DNA of 64,000 nucleotides from Microvirga sp. VF16. GTDB taxonomy: Bacteria; Pseudomonadota; Alphaproteobacteria; Rhizobiales; Beijerinckiaceae. The DNA lies in the NCBI RefSeq assembly GCF_016864375.1, contig NZ_CP069356.1, forward strand, positions 1,302,001 to 1,366,000, given 5' to 3'. Both the position numbers and the translations under genes were made by a program. The notes under the pieces were generated by a model. The model did no database searches, was not told where the DNA came from, and was given only the letters and a program-made list of their open reading frames with translations. Shown here one piece after another: positions 9,698 to 17,711 of the stretch (the stretch's first letter is position 1; every line of letters begins with the position of its first letter).

Positions 9698-9860
9698 ACG
9701 CACAGGCAGCACATGTAACCAGGCTCCCAAGCAATGAGCTACCGGCATCCTACGACAGGCATCGGAAGGGCGGCCCCAGGTCAAACTGGGGAATCCCGGG
9801 CCTTTCCAGGACGTTCGGTGTTCGCATCTCAAGCAGACCTTTGCTTTACTTCCGTGAAGT

Positions 9861-9996
9861 GCCGATACTGTTGAAAAAGTCTGCAACCGCCGTTTCTCGC
9901 GTGGTCAGCATACAAGATGCTGGGCCTGATCTGGCGCTCTGGCGCTATTAATAGACCGACAAAGCAGCCACCGGGAGTTTTTCAACAAAATCTGCC
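9861..9996. mobile_element. miniature derivative of the IS1182-type element (no transposase)
   Basis: The left end (9861-9881, GCCGATAC..GTTGAAAAAGTC) and the inverted right end (9976-9996, AGTTTTTCAACAAAATCTGCC) match the ends of the IS1182-type element at 22278-23831, with about 95 bases of non-coding sequence between. The 60 bases left of it (from about 9797) also match those left of the IS (from about 22218), so the shared unit may be longer. Confidence 0.6.
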
Positions 9997-10075
9997 AGGA
10001 GCCAAAATCGGTCAGTCGGTTCAGCCCAACGGCTATGGCGGCGCAACAGCCACTGCGATAACAACCGTACCTCGC

Positions 10076-11419
10076 TTATTCGGTCGAAGCGTAATCGTCC
10101 TCCCTGGCCTTCAGCATCGCGGCCAGCGTGCGCAGTCCAATATCGAGCTGATCCATGGTCGGACCCGCCAGCGCAAGCCTCACGGCGTTCGGCGCATGGC
10201 CCGGGGTGACGGCGAAGGTCGTCGAGGGCGTCAGGGCTATGTCGCGACGGGCCGCGGCAGCAACGAAGGTCTGCGAACGCCAGTGCGCCGGCAGCGTCAG
10301 CCAAAGGTGATAGGATTTGTCGTTCGCCTGGACCTCGAACGCCGAAAGCCGATCGGCCGCGAGTTTCTGACGCGCGCGAGCATCGAGACGCTTCTGCCGC
10401 GCCAGCTCGGCAACAATGCCGTCGCTGATGAGCCGCTGAGCCGCCGCAAACGCAAAGCCTGAGGCGGTCCATCCGCCCGAACGCACCGATGCCATCACGC
10501 TTTCCCGCAGCCGCTGCGGCGGCACGATGAAGCCAAGCGCCAGGCCGGGAGCGACCTTCTTGGAGAGACTGTCGATGACGATGCAGGATTCCGGTGCGAT
10601 TGCGGCCAGCGGCGGCTCATTGTCGAGGAAGCCGTAGACATTGTCCTCGATGACCGGAAGATCGAGCTTCTCGACCACGTGCACGAGATCAGCCCTGCGC
10701 GTCGGGGGCATCGTCATGCCCAAAGGATTGTGGACTGCCGGCTGAAGATAGATGGCCGAGAGATGGGCCTCACGGTGCGCCTTTTCGACCGCACCAGGCC
10801 GTACGCCGGCTTCGTCCATCGCCAGCGGCACCAGCGATATACCTAGCCGGGCGGCGATCCCCTTGATGAAGGGATAGGTCAAAGCCTCCACGCCACAGCG
10901 GCCGCCCGTGGGCACCACGGCGGCGAGCGCGGCGGCAATGCTTTGCCGTCCGTTGCCGGTGAAGACGAGCTGATCCGGCGAGGGTGACCATGCGCCCTGC
11001 GACAGGTACGCGGCGGCGACGCTTCTGGCAGTCGGCGTCCCGACGCTGGTCGCCTGTCTTAAGGCGCCATCGAGCGCTCCAGGTTTTGTCAGGCCCTCCA
11101 GGCTTTTGGCGATGAGCGTCGTTTGATCGGGAAGGATCGGATAGTTGAACTCGAGATCGATCCGGATGCCGCGCGGCTCGCTTGGCGCTGCCAAGCCGCG
11201 CCTGGCGTCACCCGCGATGTAGGTGCCCCGGCCGACTTCGCCGACCACCAAGCCGCGGCGCAGGAGCTCCGCATAGACGCGGCTCGCCGTCGAGACCGCG
11301 ATCCTGCGCTCGTAGGCGAAGCTGCGCTGGGGCGGCAGGCGGTCGCCAGGCTTGAGCGTGCCATCGGCGATGTCCGCCGCGAGGGCATCGGCCAGCTTTA
11401 GATATTCGGACTTCGACAT
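10076..11419 (-). CDS. MocR-type GntR/aminotransferase transcriptional regulator
   Basis: 447 residues: an N-terminal GntR winged helix (LADALAADIADGTLKPGDRLPPQRSFA, then GLVVGEVGRGTYIAG) followed by a fold-type I aminotransferase domain with the PLP lysine in VIDSLSKKVAPGLALGF. Such proteins sense an amine or PLP and control a neighbouring gene. Here the divergent DUF1127-TauE pair 114 bases away is the obvious target. Confidence 0.92.
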   Translation of the reverse strand: MSKSEYLKLADALAADIADGTLKPGDRLPPQRSFAYERRIAVSTASRVYAELLRRGLVVGEVGRGTYIAGDARRGLAAPSEPRGIRIDLEFNYPILPDQTTLIAKSLEGLTKPGALDGALRQATSVGTPTARSVAAAYLSQGAWSPSPDQLVFTGNGRQSIAAALAAVVPTGGRCGVEALTYPFIKGIAARLGISLVPLAMDEAGVRPGAVEKAHREAHLSAIYLQPAVHNPLGMTMPPTRRADLVHVVEKLDLPVIEDNVYGFLDNEPPLAAIAPESCIVIDSLSKKVAPGLALGFIVPPQRLRESVMASVRSGGWTASGFAFAAAQRLISDGIVAELARQKRLDARARQKLAADRLSAFEVQANDKSYHLWLTLPAHWRSQTFVAAAARRDIALTPSTTFAVTPGHAPNAVRLALAGPTMDQLDIGLRTLAAMLKAREDDYASTE

Positions 11420-11532
11420 TTATTGCACCGAGTACAATGATTTGATTGAGCCGAGTAAATTAGAGGAGCATTATACTTACATCAACCAAATTGCACCGGG
11501 AGTTGCGGCGGAGCAAGCACTGGAGACGAGAC

Positions 11533-11769
11533 ATGACTGCAACCCTTTCAACCATCGTGCGGCCTGTGGGGACGAAGCGCTTTGGCGCAGGTCTTTGGAC
11601 CTTCACCGCCTGCTGGGCGAGGATCACGCGCTATTTCGGCCATCGCGCCGCCATTGCACAGCTTCGCGAGCTCGACGACGGCGCCCTTCAGGACATGGGT
11701 CTCGTGCGCTCCCAGATCGAAGCGGCAGTCCACGGCTTCATGACCACTCCCAACTGGGCGAGAATGTGA
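11533..11769 (+). CDS. DUF1127 domain protein
   Basis: 78 residues; ATG preceded by GGAGACGAG. The C-terminal half (ALRELDDGAL-type helix: IAQLRELDDGALQDMGLVRS then IEAAVHG) is the DUF1127 motif, a short Arg-rich helix common in alphaproteobacterial small proteins. Some members bind RNA or affect phosphate and carbon metabolism; the role here is unknown. Its TGA overlaps the ATG of the TauE-like gene (TGATG), so the two are translationally coupled. Confidence 0.85.
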   Translation: MTATLSTIVRPVGTKRFGAGLWTFTACWARITRYFGHRAAIAQLRELDDGALQDMGLVRSQIEAAVHGFMTTPNWARM

Positions 11770-12545
11770 TGATAGCCACCCCGGCGGCAGAGCTGACGGC
11801 GGCCACGATCCTGGTCGCTTTTGCCGCCGTGTTCCTGATCGCCTTCATGAGGGGTGCGTTTGGCGGCGGCTTCGCGATTATCGGCATACCGCTGCTGTCG
11901 CTCGTGATGGACCCGGTGACCGCCGGCGGCCTTCTCGCGCCCTTGTTTATCGCGATGGACCTGTTCGCCTTGCGCTACTGGAAGCCCTCAACCTGGTCAA
12001 AACCCGACCTTGTGCGGCTGTTGCCGGGGCTGGTGATCGGGATCGGGCTCGGCTATTGGCTGTTCCGTGTTCTGGATCACCGCGCCATCGCGATTGTGAT
12101 GGCGGTGATCACCCTGATTTTCGTTGGTCTCTGGTTTGCGGGAGGCGGCACGGTGACGATCCGCCCCCGTTCGTCGCCGAAGGCGATCGCGGCCGGTCTC
12201 ACATCGGGCATCAGCACCATGGTGGCACATTCAGGCGGACCGCCGCTGGCAATGTATCTGCTGTCGCGCGGCCTCAGCAAGGAAGTCTATGCGGGAACGA
12301 CGAGCCTGTTCTTCACGGTTGGCAACGCCACCAAGGCGGTGCCGTGGCTGCTGCTGGTGAAACCGGCAAGCAGCGACTGGACCTTGATGGCAGCTTGCCT
12401 GTTTGCCATTCCCACCGGCGTCTGGCTTGGGTGGCGGCTTCACGGCAGGCTGGACCAGCGTCAGCTTTACCGGGCCTGCTACGGCTTGCTGGTCGTGACG
12501 GCGTTGAAACTGTTGTGGGACGGCGTTTCCGGCTATCTCGCGTGA
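11769..12545 (+). CDS. TauE/SafE family sulfite exporter-like membrane protein
   Basis: 258 residues with about eight hydrophobic segments, including two repeat-related halves, beginning MIATPAAELTAATILVAFAA and GAFGGGFAIIGIPLLSLVM. The glycine-rich first loop and ISTMVAHSGGPPLAMYLLSR are typical of TauE/SafE permeases, which export sulfite or sulfonates in characterised cases. The start overlaps the preceding stop. Control by the divergent MocR regulator is inferred. Confidence 0.9.
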   Translation: MIATPAAELTAATILVAFAAVFLIAFMRGAFGGGFAIIGIPLLSLVMDPVTAGGLLAPLFIAMDLFALRYWKPSTWSKPDLVRLLPGLVIGIGLGYWLFRVLDHRAIAIVMAVITLIFVGLWFAGGGTVTIRPRSSPKAIAAGLTSGISTMVAHSGGPPLAMYLLSRGLSKEVYAGTTSLFFTVGNATKAVPWLLLVKPASSDWTLMAACLFAIPTGVWLGWRLHGRLDQRQLYRACYGLLVVTALKLLWDGVSGYLA

Positions 12546-12781
12546 ATTTGGACTGCGAATGCCTGCCGTGGGTCACCCGAAGAAATTGCCAATGCATCAA
12601 AAATTTCTTTGTCCCCTTCCTCACACATTCGGTCTACTTCGTAAATCTGCCAAAAGCGGCCGGTCAAGCCATGGCGCACATCCTGAAGAGATCAGTGGAG
12701 CAACAAAAAACTCCCGCACGAGCAGACCAAAGCGTACCTTTCGAGAAGCGTGCCTCCATTTTTCGAGGACCATCAGAAACC

Positions 12782-13183
12782 TCACTTAACGGGTTCGAGG
12801 AGAGGGGCGCCCTTTGTGACGATGTAAGTTGCCAGCTCCGAGGCGTTGCCCGTGCCGACATTCTTGGCGGTATGGGCCACTCCTGCCGGAATGAACAGCG
12901 ACTGGCCTGCTGTGAGGGTGACCGGCTGCTGGCCCCCGAGCTGATACTCGAGAGTGCCCTCGAGCACGTAGGCAACCTCTTCGCCCGGATGGCTGTGGTT
13001 GACCGATACGACACCCGGATTGATGTCGACTCTCACCTGGACAACTTCCTTCCCTGGAACGCTGATGTCCTTCTGCACCAGATCGGTGCGCTGGATCTGC
13101 TGTTGCTGAGCCTGGGCCGCTTGAATCGAAAGTACCCCGATTGCGATTACACCGGCCGCCATCAAGAGATTGCGTGCTTTCAT
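12782..13183 (-). CDS. secreted cupin-domain protein
   Basis: 133 residues from the ATG at 13183 with a GGAAGAG site. A signal peptide ends at about QAAQA-QQ, so the product is periplasmic. The single cupin has motif 1 HSHPGEEVAYVLEGTLEYQLG (two His and Glu as metal ligands) and motif 2 PAGVAHTAKN. Probable role: binding or converting a small molecule; the substrate is not known. The upstream region carries repeated GTGTATCGG motifs (see 13244-13314). Confidence 0.87.
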   Translation of the reverse strand: MKARNLLMAAGVIAIGVLSIQAAQAQQQQIQRTDLVQKDISVPGKEVVQVRVDINPGVVSVNHSHPGEEVAYVLEGTLEYQLGGQQPVTLTAGQSLFIPAGVAHTAKNVGTGNASELATYIVTKGAPLLEPVK

Positions 13184-13243
13184 TTGCTCTTCCTTCCGAG
13201 GAGGCGCCATGCCTCCCGCTGGTGGAAAAATCGCGCTGCTTGT

Positions 13244-13314
13244 GTGTATCGGATGTTTCAGGGATGAGGCTTGCGTGTATCGGACTGCCCCAGGGCGCCT
13301 GCGCCGATACACGC
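13244..13314. promoter_or_regulatory. candidate operator: three GTGTATCGG motifs
   Basis: GTGTATCGG occurs at 13244-13252 and 13275-13283, and inverted (CCGATACAC) at 13304-13312, spaced by about 30 bases. The last two form a perfect 11-base inverted repeat (GCGTGTATCGG / CCGATACACGC). The block lies 61-131 bases upstream of the cupin start at 13183, a suitable place for a repressor or activator site. Which protein binds is unknown. Confidence 0.5.
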
Positions 13315-13387
13315 GGATACAAAAATGTGCACCGAATGGCTGGCTAATCCGGCCCAACAACCTCAGTCGTTTCGACCCAGCCATCCT

Positions 13388-13748
13388 GGGATCAGCACAA
13401 GATCCGTGCCTGATTGGACGGTAACGAAGTGCGTAGCAAGAACGTGTGTCTTCAAGCAGACGAATAGAACTCCTCAAAGCCTTGTTCGGCTTGGTTTGGA
13501 TGTCTGAGACGTGGCGCTGAGTGGAACACATGGATGGGAAAGGTAGCACCACTGAATGCGTCGTCAGAGTGGCCTCGTCGTGCTGAGTCTGGCGCATAGG
13601 ATTCGTGCTGAAGTAGCAATGTGTTAGCAGATGATCGGGAGCGTTCCTCTATTTCAATGTAGCGAGTCAGATCTGATCTCCTCGCCGAAAGAGTTGCCGA
13701 TACGTTCTACCTTAGCGCTCAATCAGGAGCAGATCTTGCGCTGATCCC
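13388..13748. repeat. MITE-like element, copy 1, with 37-bp terminal inverted repeats
   Basis: 361 bases flanked by imperfect inverted repeats: 13388-13424 (starting GGGATCAGCACAAGATCC) and 13712-13748 (ending CAGATCTTGCGCTGATCCC), about 30 of 37 positions matching. No transposase frame inside. A second copy is at 20235-20532; the first about 110 bases of the two align (GTAACG..GTGCGTAGCAAGAACG). It occupies the gap between the cupin gene and the GlxA regulator. Confidence 0.75.
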
Positions 13749-13811
13749 TATTGGAACAGCATTGGCGACACGTATTAACCCGCCAAGATTGCCCCCATCC
13801 CTCACCGTTGT

Positions 13812-14795
13812 TCAGGCGATTGTGGAGAACCTTCTGCGATAGTCTCGCGGCGATACGCCGAGGTGCCTCTGGAAAGTGACGCGCATATGCTCCTCATCGC
13901 CAAAGCCACATGAGCGTGCGATGTGGTCAACATTTTGGGGCGAGGTTTCTAGCATTCGTTTGGCGGCTTCGAGCCGGAGAATCTCGACGGCCTTTGCTGG
14001 CGTGCGGCCGGTCCTTTCCTTGTAACGGCGTGCGAAATTGCGCGGACTCATTCTGGCCTGCTCAGCCAGTCTCTCGACGGTGAGATCATTCTGGTTCAGG
14101 TTCTTCTCGATCCAGAGGTTCAACTGCTCGAAAGAGTCAGTGTCTTCACTCTGCACCTTCAAAATTTCGCTGAACTGGGATTGTCCGCCAGGGCGCTTGA
14201 CGTAGATTACGAGTTGGCGCGCAACCTGCATTGCCACGTCGCGCCCGCAATCCTCCTGAACCAGCGCGAGGGCAAGATCGATCCCTGCACTGACACCGGC
14301 TGACGTCCAGATCGGATCCTGGCGAACGAAGATTGCATTCGAGTCGACGTCGACTTGCGGATACCTGCTGGCGAAGTCATCGCACATGGCCCAGTGGGTG
14401 ACGGCCCTGCGGCCATCGAGAAGCCCGGCTTCGGCGAGGAGGAAAGCACCGGCGCACACGGATGCGGTCCGGCGCGCGCGGTGAGAAGCCCGCTTCAGCC
14501 ATTCGATTAGGCCATGCTTCTCGAGCACCGCCTCGATCTGGAGCGAGCCGGGCACGATGATCGTGTCGAAATCCTGAACCTCGCCGATCGGCGTGGTGCG
14601 AAGTTCCGTGCCTTCCGCCGTGCGGACGAGGCCTCCCTCGAGACTCACCGTCTGGCGCACATAGCCGGGACGTCCCTCCTTCCGCATCATTTCGGAGGCA
14701 GACCAGAAAACAGTTTGTGGCCCAGTGAGATCGAGCAGGCCCATTCCTTCATAGGCCAGGAAGAGAATCAGGCGCGGTTTCGCTTCCATCGTCAT
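13812..14795 (-). CDS. GlxA family transcriptional regulator (DJ-1/PfpI-like plus AraC HTH)
   Basis: 327 residues. The N-terminal DJ-1/PfpI-like domain includes FDTIIVPGS and the nucleophile-elbow Cys in TASVCAGAFLLAEAG; the C-terminal AraC/XylS domain has two HTH motifs (VERLAEQARMSPRNFARRYKE and VDHIARSCGFGDEEHMRVTF). These regulators usually respond to amines or nucleophilic metabolites. It is divergent from the GMC oxidoreductase 96 bases away and probably controls that gene and the operon behind it. Confidence 0.92.
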   Translation of the reverse strand: MTMEAKPRLILFLAYEGMGLLDLTGPQTVFWSASEMMRKEGRPGYVRQTVSLEGGLVRTAEGTELRTTPIGEVQDFDTIIVPGSLQIEAVLEKHGLIEWLKRASHRARRTASVCAGAFLLAEAGLLDGRRAVTHWAMCDDFASRYPQVDVDSNAIFVRQDPIWTSAGVSAGIDLALALVQEDCGRDVAMQVARQLVIYVKRPGGQSQFSEILKVQSEDTDSFEQLNLWIEKNLNQNDLTVERLAEQARMSPRNFARRYKERTGRTPAKAVEILRLEAAKRMLETSPQNVDHIARSCGFGDEEHMRVTFQRHLGVSPRDYRRRFSTIA

Positions 14796-14891
14796 GGCCG
14801 AAAGTCAGGGTTATATGTCATTGCTGCCATAATTAGCCGAGCCTAGAGTCAAGGTCAATTCGCAGCCGTGCGCTGCTTTTCAGCAAGGGCA

Positions 14892-16616
14892 ATGACCATG
14901 ACCGCGCACACCGACCTCAATGGCGTCATGCTGGGCGTCCTCGAGGGGCAGCTTTACAAGGGTGAGCTGACCAAACAGGCATTCATTTCGGCAGCAGTCA
15001 TAACGGGCGTGCCTGCCGCGACGGCAGCTGACCTTGCGGACAAGTATTTGGCAATTTCGGCCAATCAGGAAGCACGCCGCGCCGCACTCCGTCCTTATTA
15101 CGACTACATCATCGTTGGGGCTGGAGCCGCGGGAGCCGTGGTCGCCCGTAGGCTTGCCGAGAACCGGGACGCCAACGTCCTGCTTCTCGAAGCCGGCGGA
15201 GACGATCTGACCGAAAGCATTCTGACGACCGAGACCTGGTTCTTCAATCAGGGCACGCCGGCAGACTGGCAATTCGCCGCGCAGCCATCTCCGAGCGTCA
15301 ATGGACGCTCGATCGCCCAAGCCATGGGCAAGGCGCTCGGCGGCAGCACCAGCATCAACGGCATGGTCTGGGCCCGCGGCCACAAGGATGATTTCGACGG
15401 GTGGGCTAAGGCGGCCGGCGATAGCGCCTGGAGCTACGACCACATCCTCGGCATCTATCGGCGCATCGAGGACTGGCATGGCCCGGCCGATCCGTTGCGC
15501 CGTGGAACCGGGGGTGAGGTTTTCGTGCAGCCGGCGATGAACCCGCACCCGCTCGCCCACGCGTTTCTTGCCGGTGCGGCGAGCCGCGGCTTTTCGATCC
15601 ACGATGACCATAATGGCGAATTGCAGGAAGTGGGCTCCGGTGGCGGCGCAGTAACCAATGTGCGCATTCGCGACGGACGCCGGCTGAACAGCGCCGCCAG
15701 CTACCTCTATCCCGTGATGGATCGGCCGAACCTGACCGTCCTGACTTCGGCCTACGTCAATCGTGTGATCGTCGACGGCCAGGTCGCCGTCGGCGTGGAA
15801 TTCGCATGGCAGGGCCAGGTTCACACGATCCGGGCCGCTTCGGAAATCGTGCTTTCAGCCGGCGCATTCCAGACCCCCAAGCTGCTGATGCTTTCCGGTA
15901 TCGGCGAACGTGCCCACCTCGAGAGTTTCGGTATCCCCGTGATTTCGGACCTGCCCGGCGTTGGACGGAACATGCAGGACCACCCGATTTTCAGCTCAGT
16001 CCTGTGGGAGGCGTCGGAACCAATAATCGGCCGTAGCAACGGGGCTGAGGCCAATCTTTTCGCGAAGAGCAACCCGGACCTGGATGTGCCGGACCTGCAC
16101 ATCTTCAACGTCGAGGGTCCGTACGTGTCCGAGCGAAACCTTCAGTTTGCCGGTCCCAACGTCTGGTCCATCTCGCCGGCCTTGGCTCGTCCGAAGAGCC
16201 GCGGCTACTTGCGTCTGAAGTCCGCCGATTCCCGCGATGCCGTGGAGATCAACGCAAACATGATCGGCGACGTGCGAGATCTGGAAGCCTTACGTGCTGC
16301 GATCGTCATCAGCCGCGAGATCGGCAACTCAGCGGCAATGTCCGCCTATGCCCATCGTGAAATTCTGCCCGTGGATGCGGCCGGAGAAGCGCTCGACAAC
16401 ATCATTCGTGACAGTGTGACGTCGATGCACCACGCCTCTGGAACCGCCAAGATGGGACAAGACAATCAGTCCGTCGTTGATGGCCACTTACGGGTCTACG
16501 GCGTCAAGAACCTCAGGGTTGCTGACGCCTCGATCATGCCAACGATTACCACCGGCAACACACAGGCTCCCTCCATCCTCATCGGCGAGCGCATGGCGGA
16601 AATACTCTCTGCCTAG
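14892..16616 (+). CDS. GMC family FAD-dependent oxidoreductase
   Basis: 574 residues from ATG 14892 (AGGG just upstream). The FAD Rossmann motif IIVGAGAAGAVVARRLAE is followed by the GMC signatures GKALGGSTSINGMVWARG and GAFQTPKLLMLSGIGE, and by the catalytic His region MHHASGTAKMG with the closing RVADASIMPTITTGNTQAP. Unlike choline dehydrogenase it has about 70 extra N-terminal residues before the FAD motif. It oxidises an alcohol or aldehyde; the substrate is unknown. It heads a plus-strand run with the hydrolase, XapX, amidohydrolase and DoxX genes. Confidence 0.93.
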   Translation: MTMTAHTDLNGVMLGVLEGQLYKGELTKQAFISAAVITGVPAATAADLADKYLAISANQEARRAALRPYYDYIIVGAGAAGAVVARRLAENRDANVLLLEAGGDDLTESILTTETWFFNQGTPADWQFAAQPSPSVNGRSIAQAMGKALGGSTSINGMVWARGHKDDFDGWAKAAGDSAWSYDHILGIYRRIEDWHGPADPLRRGTGGEVFVQPAMNPHPLAHAFLAGAASRGFSIHDDHNGELQEVGSGGGAVTNVRIRDGRRLNSAASYLYPVMDRPNLTVLTSAYVNRVIVDGQVAVGVEFAWQGQVHTIRAASEIVLSAGAFQTPKLLMLSGIGERAHLESFGIPVISDLPGVGRNMQDHPIFSSVLWEASEPIIGRSNGAEANLFAKSNPDLDVPDLHIFNVEGPYVSERNLQFAGPNVWSISPALARPKSRGYLRLKSADSRDAVEINANMIGDVRDLEALRAAIVISREIGNSAAMSAYAHREILPVDAAGEALDNIIRDSVTSMHHASGTAKMGQDNQSVVDGHLRVYGVKNLRVADASIMPTITTGNTQAPSILIGERMAEILSA

Positions 16617-16660
16617 CGCTACGCAGGGACGACTCACCTTAGCAACGAAGGAGTGCTCCA

Positions 16661-17317
16661 ATGGCACTGGCCCAAGTCAAACCAGGTTCCACACTGATCA
16701 GCCCGACTGATCATGCGCTAATCCTAATCGACTATCAGTCGCAGATGGCATTCGCGACCAAATCGATCGATGCGGTCGAGTTGCGCAACAATGCCGGCCT
16801 GATCGCCGCTAGCGCCGCCGGCTTCAAGGTGCCGGCGATCCTCACCACCGTCGCGGAGAAGAGTTTTTCGGGCCCGATGTTTGACGAAGTGGTGGAACCT
16901 TTCTCCGCGCATGCGCAAATCGACCGAACATCGATGAACATCTGGGAAGACGAGGCGGTGATCGCCGAAGTCAACCGGATCGGCAAGAATCGCGTGGTCT
17001 TGGCGGGCCTATGGACCTCGGTCTGCATCGTCGGGCCAGCCCTGTCCGCGGTCGACCAGGGATTCGAGGTTTACGTTATCACCGACGCCTGCGGCGACAT
17101 TTCCGCCGAAGCCCATGAACGCGCCGTCGAACGCATGATCCAGGGCGGCGTGCGGCCGCTGACTTCGCTCCAATATCTGCTGGAACTGCAGCGCGATTGG
17201 GCACGCGCCGAGACCTATGAACTCACCACGGGCATCGCCATGAAATATGGCGGCGCTTATGGCCTCGGCATCATCTACGGCAAGACCATGTTCGGCGCGT
17301 CCGAAGGCGGTCACTGA
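16661..17317 (+). CDS. isochorismatase-like cysteine hydrolase (YcaC type)
   Basis: 218 residues, GAAGGAG before the ATG. ALILIDYQSQM supplies the catalytic Asp and VVLAGLWTSVCIVGPALSA the nucleophile Cys of the isochorismatase-like fold; the general layout is that of YcaC-like hydrolases. The substrate is unknown, probably an amide or related compound. It starts 44 bases after the GMC gene and precedes XapX by 54 bases. A second, different member of this superfamily is at 27558. Confidence 0.9.
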   Translation: MALAQVKPGSTLISPTDHALILIDYQSQMAFATKSIDAVELRNNAGLIAASAAGFKVPAILTTVAEKSFSGPMFDEVVEPFSAHAQIDRTSMNIWEDEAVIAEVNRIGKNRVVLAGLWTSVCIVGPALSAVDQGFEVYVITDACGDISAEAHERAVERMIQGGVRPLTSLQYLLELQRDWARAETYELTTGIAMKYGGAYGLGIIYGKTMFGASEGGH

Positions 17318-17371
17318 TCAAAACGTGCCGGGGTCGAATGTCCCCGGCCACACAACAGCGAGCCGCTCCCG

Positions 17372-17620
17372 ATGAAACCCTATCTATTGTCGCTGGGCGC
17401 TGGGCTGGTCGTCGGCGTCATTTACAGCCTCTTGGGTGTTCGCTCGCCCGCGCCGCCGACGATCGCGCTACTCGGCCTGTTTGGCATGCTGGTGGGTGAA
17501 CAGATCGTGCCTGTGGCCAAGCGGCTGATGAAGGGCGATCAGGTCGCCGCCTATGTCAGGACCGAATGCGCCGAGCATGTCATGGGACAGTTGCCAGACG
17601 ACCCCAACGGGAAGGCCTGA
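17372..17620 (+). CDS. XapX domain membrane protein (DUF1427)
   Basis: 82 residues: two hydrophobic stretches (SLGAGLVVGVIYSLLGV and PPTIALLGLFGMLVGEQIVP) with the RSPAPP linker diagnostic of the XapX family, plus a short hydrophilic tail. Family function is unknown; a role in small-molecule transport has been suggested from xanthosine operons. Here it lies between an isochorismatase-like hydrolase and an amidohydrolase. Confidence 0.9.
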   Translation: MKPYLLSLGAGLVVGVIYSLLGVRSPAPPTIALLGLFGMLVGEQIVPVAKRLMKGDQVAAYVRTECAEHVMGQLPDDPNGKA

Positions 17621-17711
17621 TCCCCGCATCACCCGCCGCGACACGCTTTTCGGCGGAACCGCCGCGTCGCTGCTTGCGCACCCCCGCTTAGCCCATTCCC
17701 GGAGCAAGACC

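Noticed and set aside
14880..15824. 314-residue minus-strand frame opposite the GMC oxidoreductase
   Set aside because: Antisense to a well-supported gene and without domain motifs.
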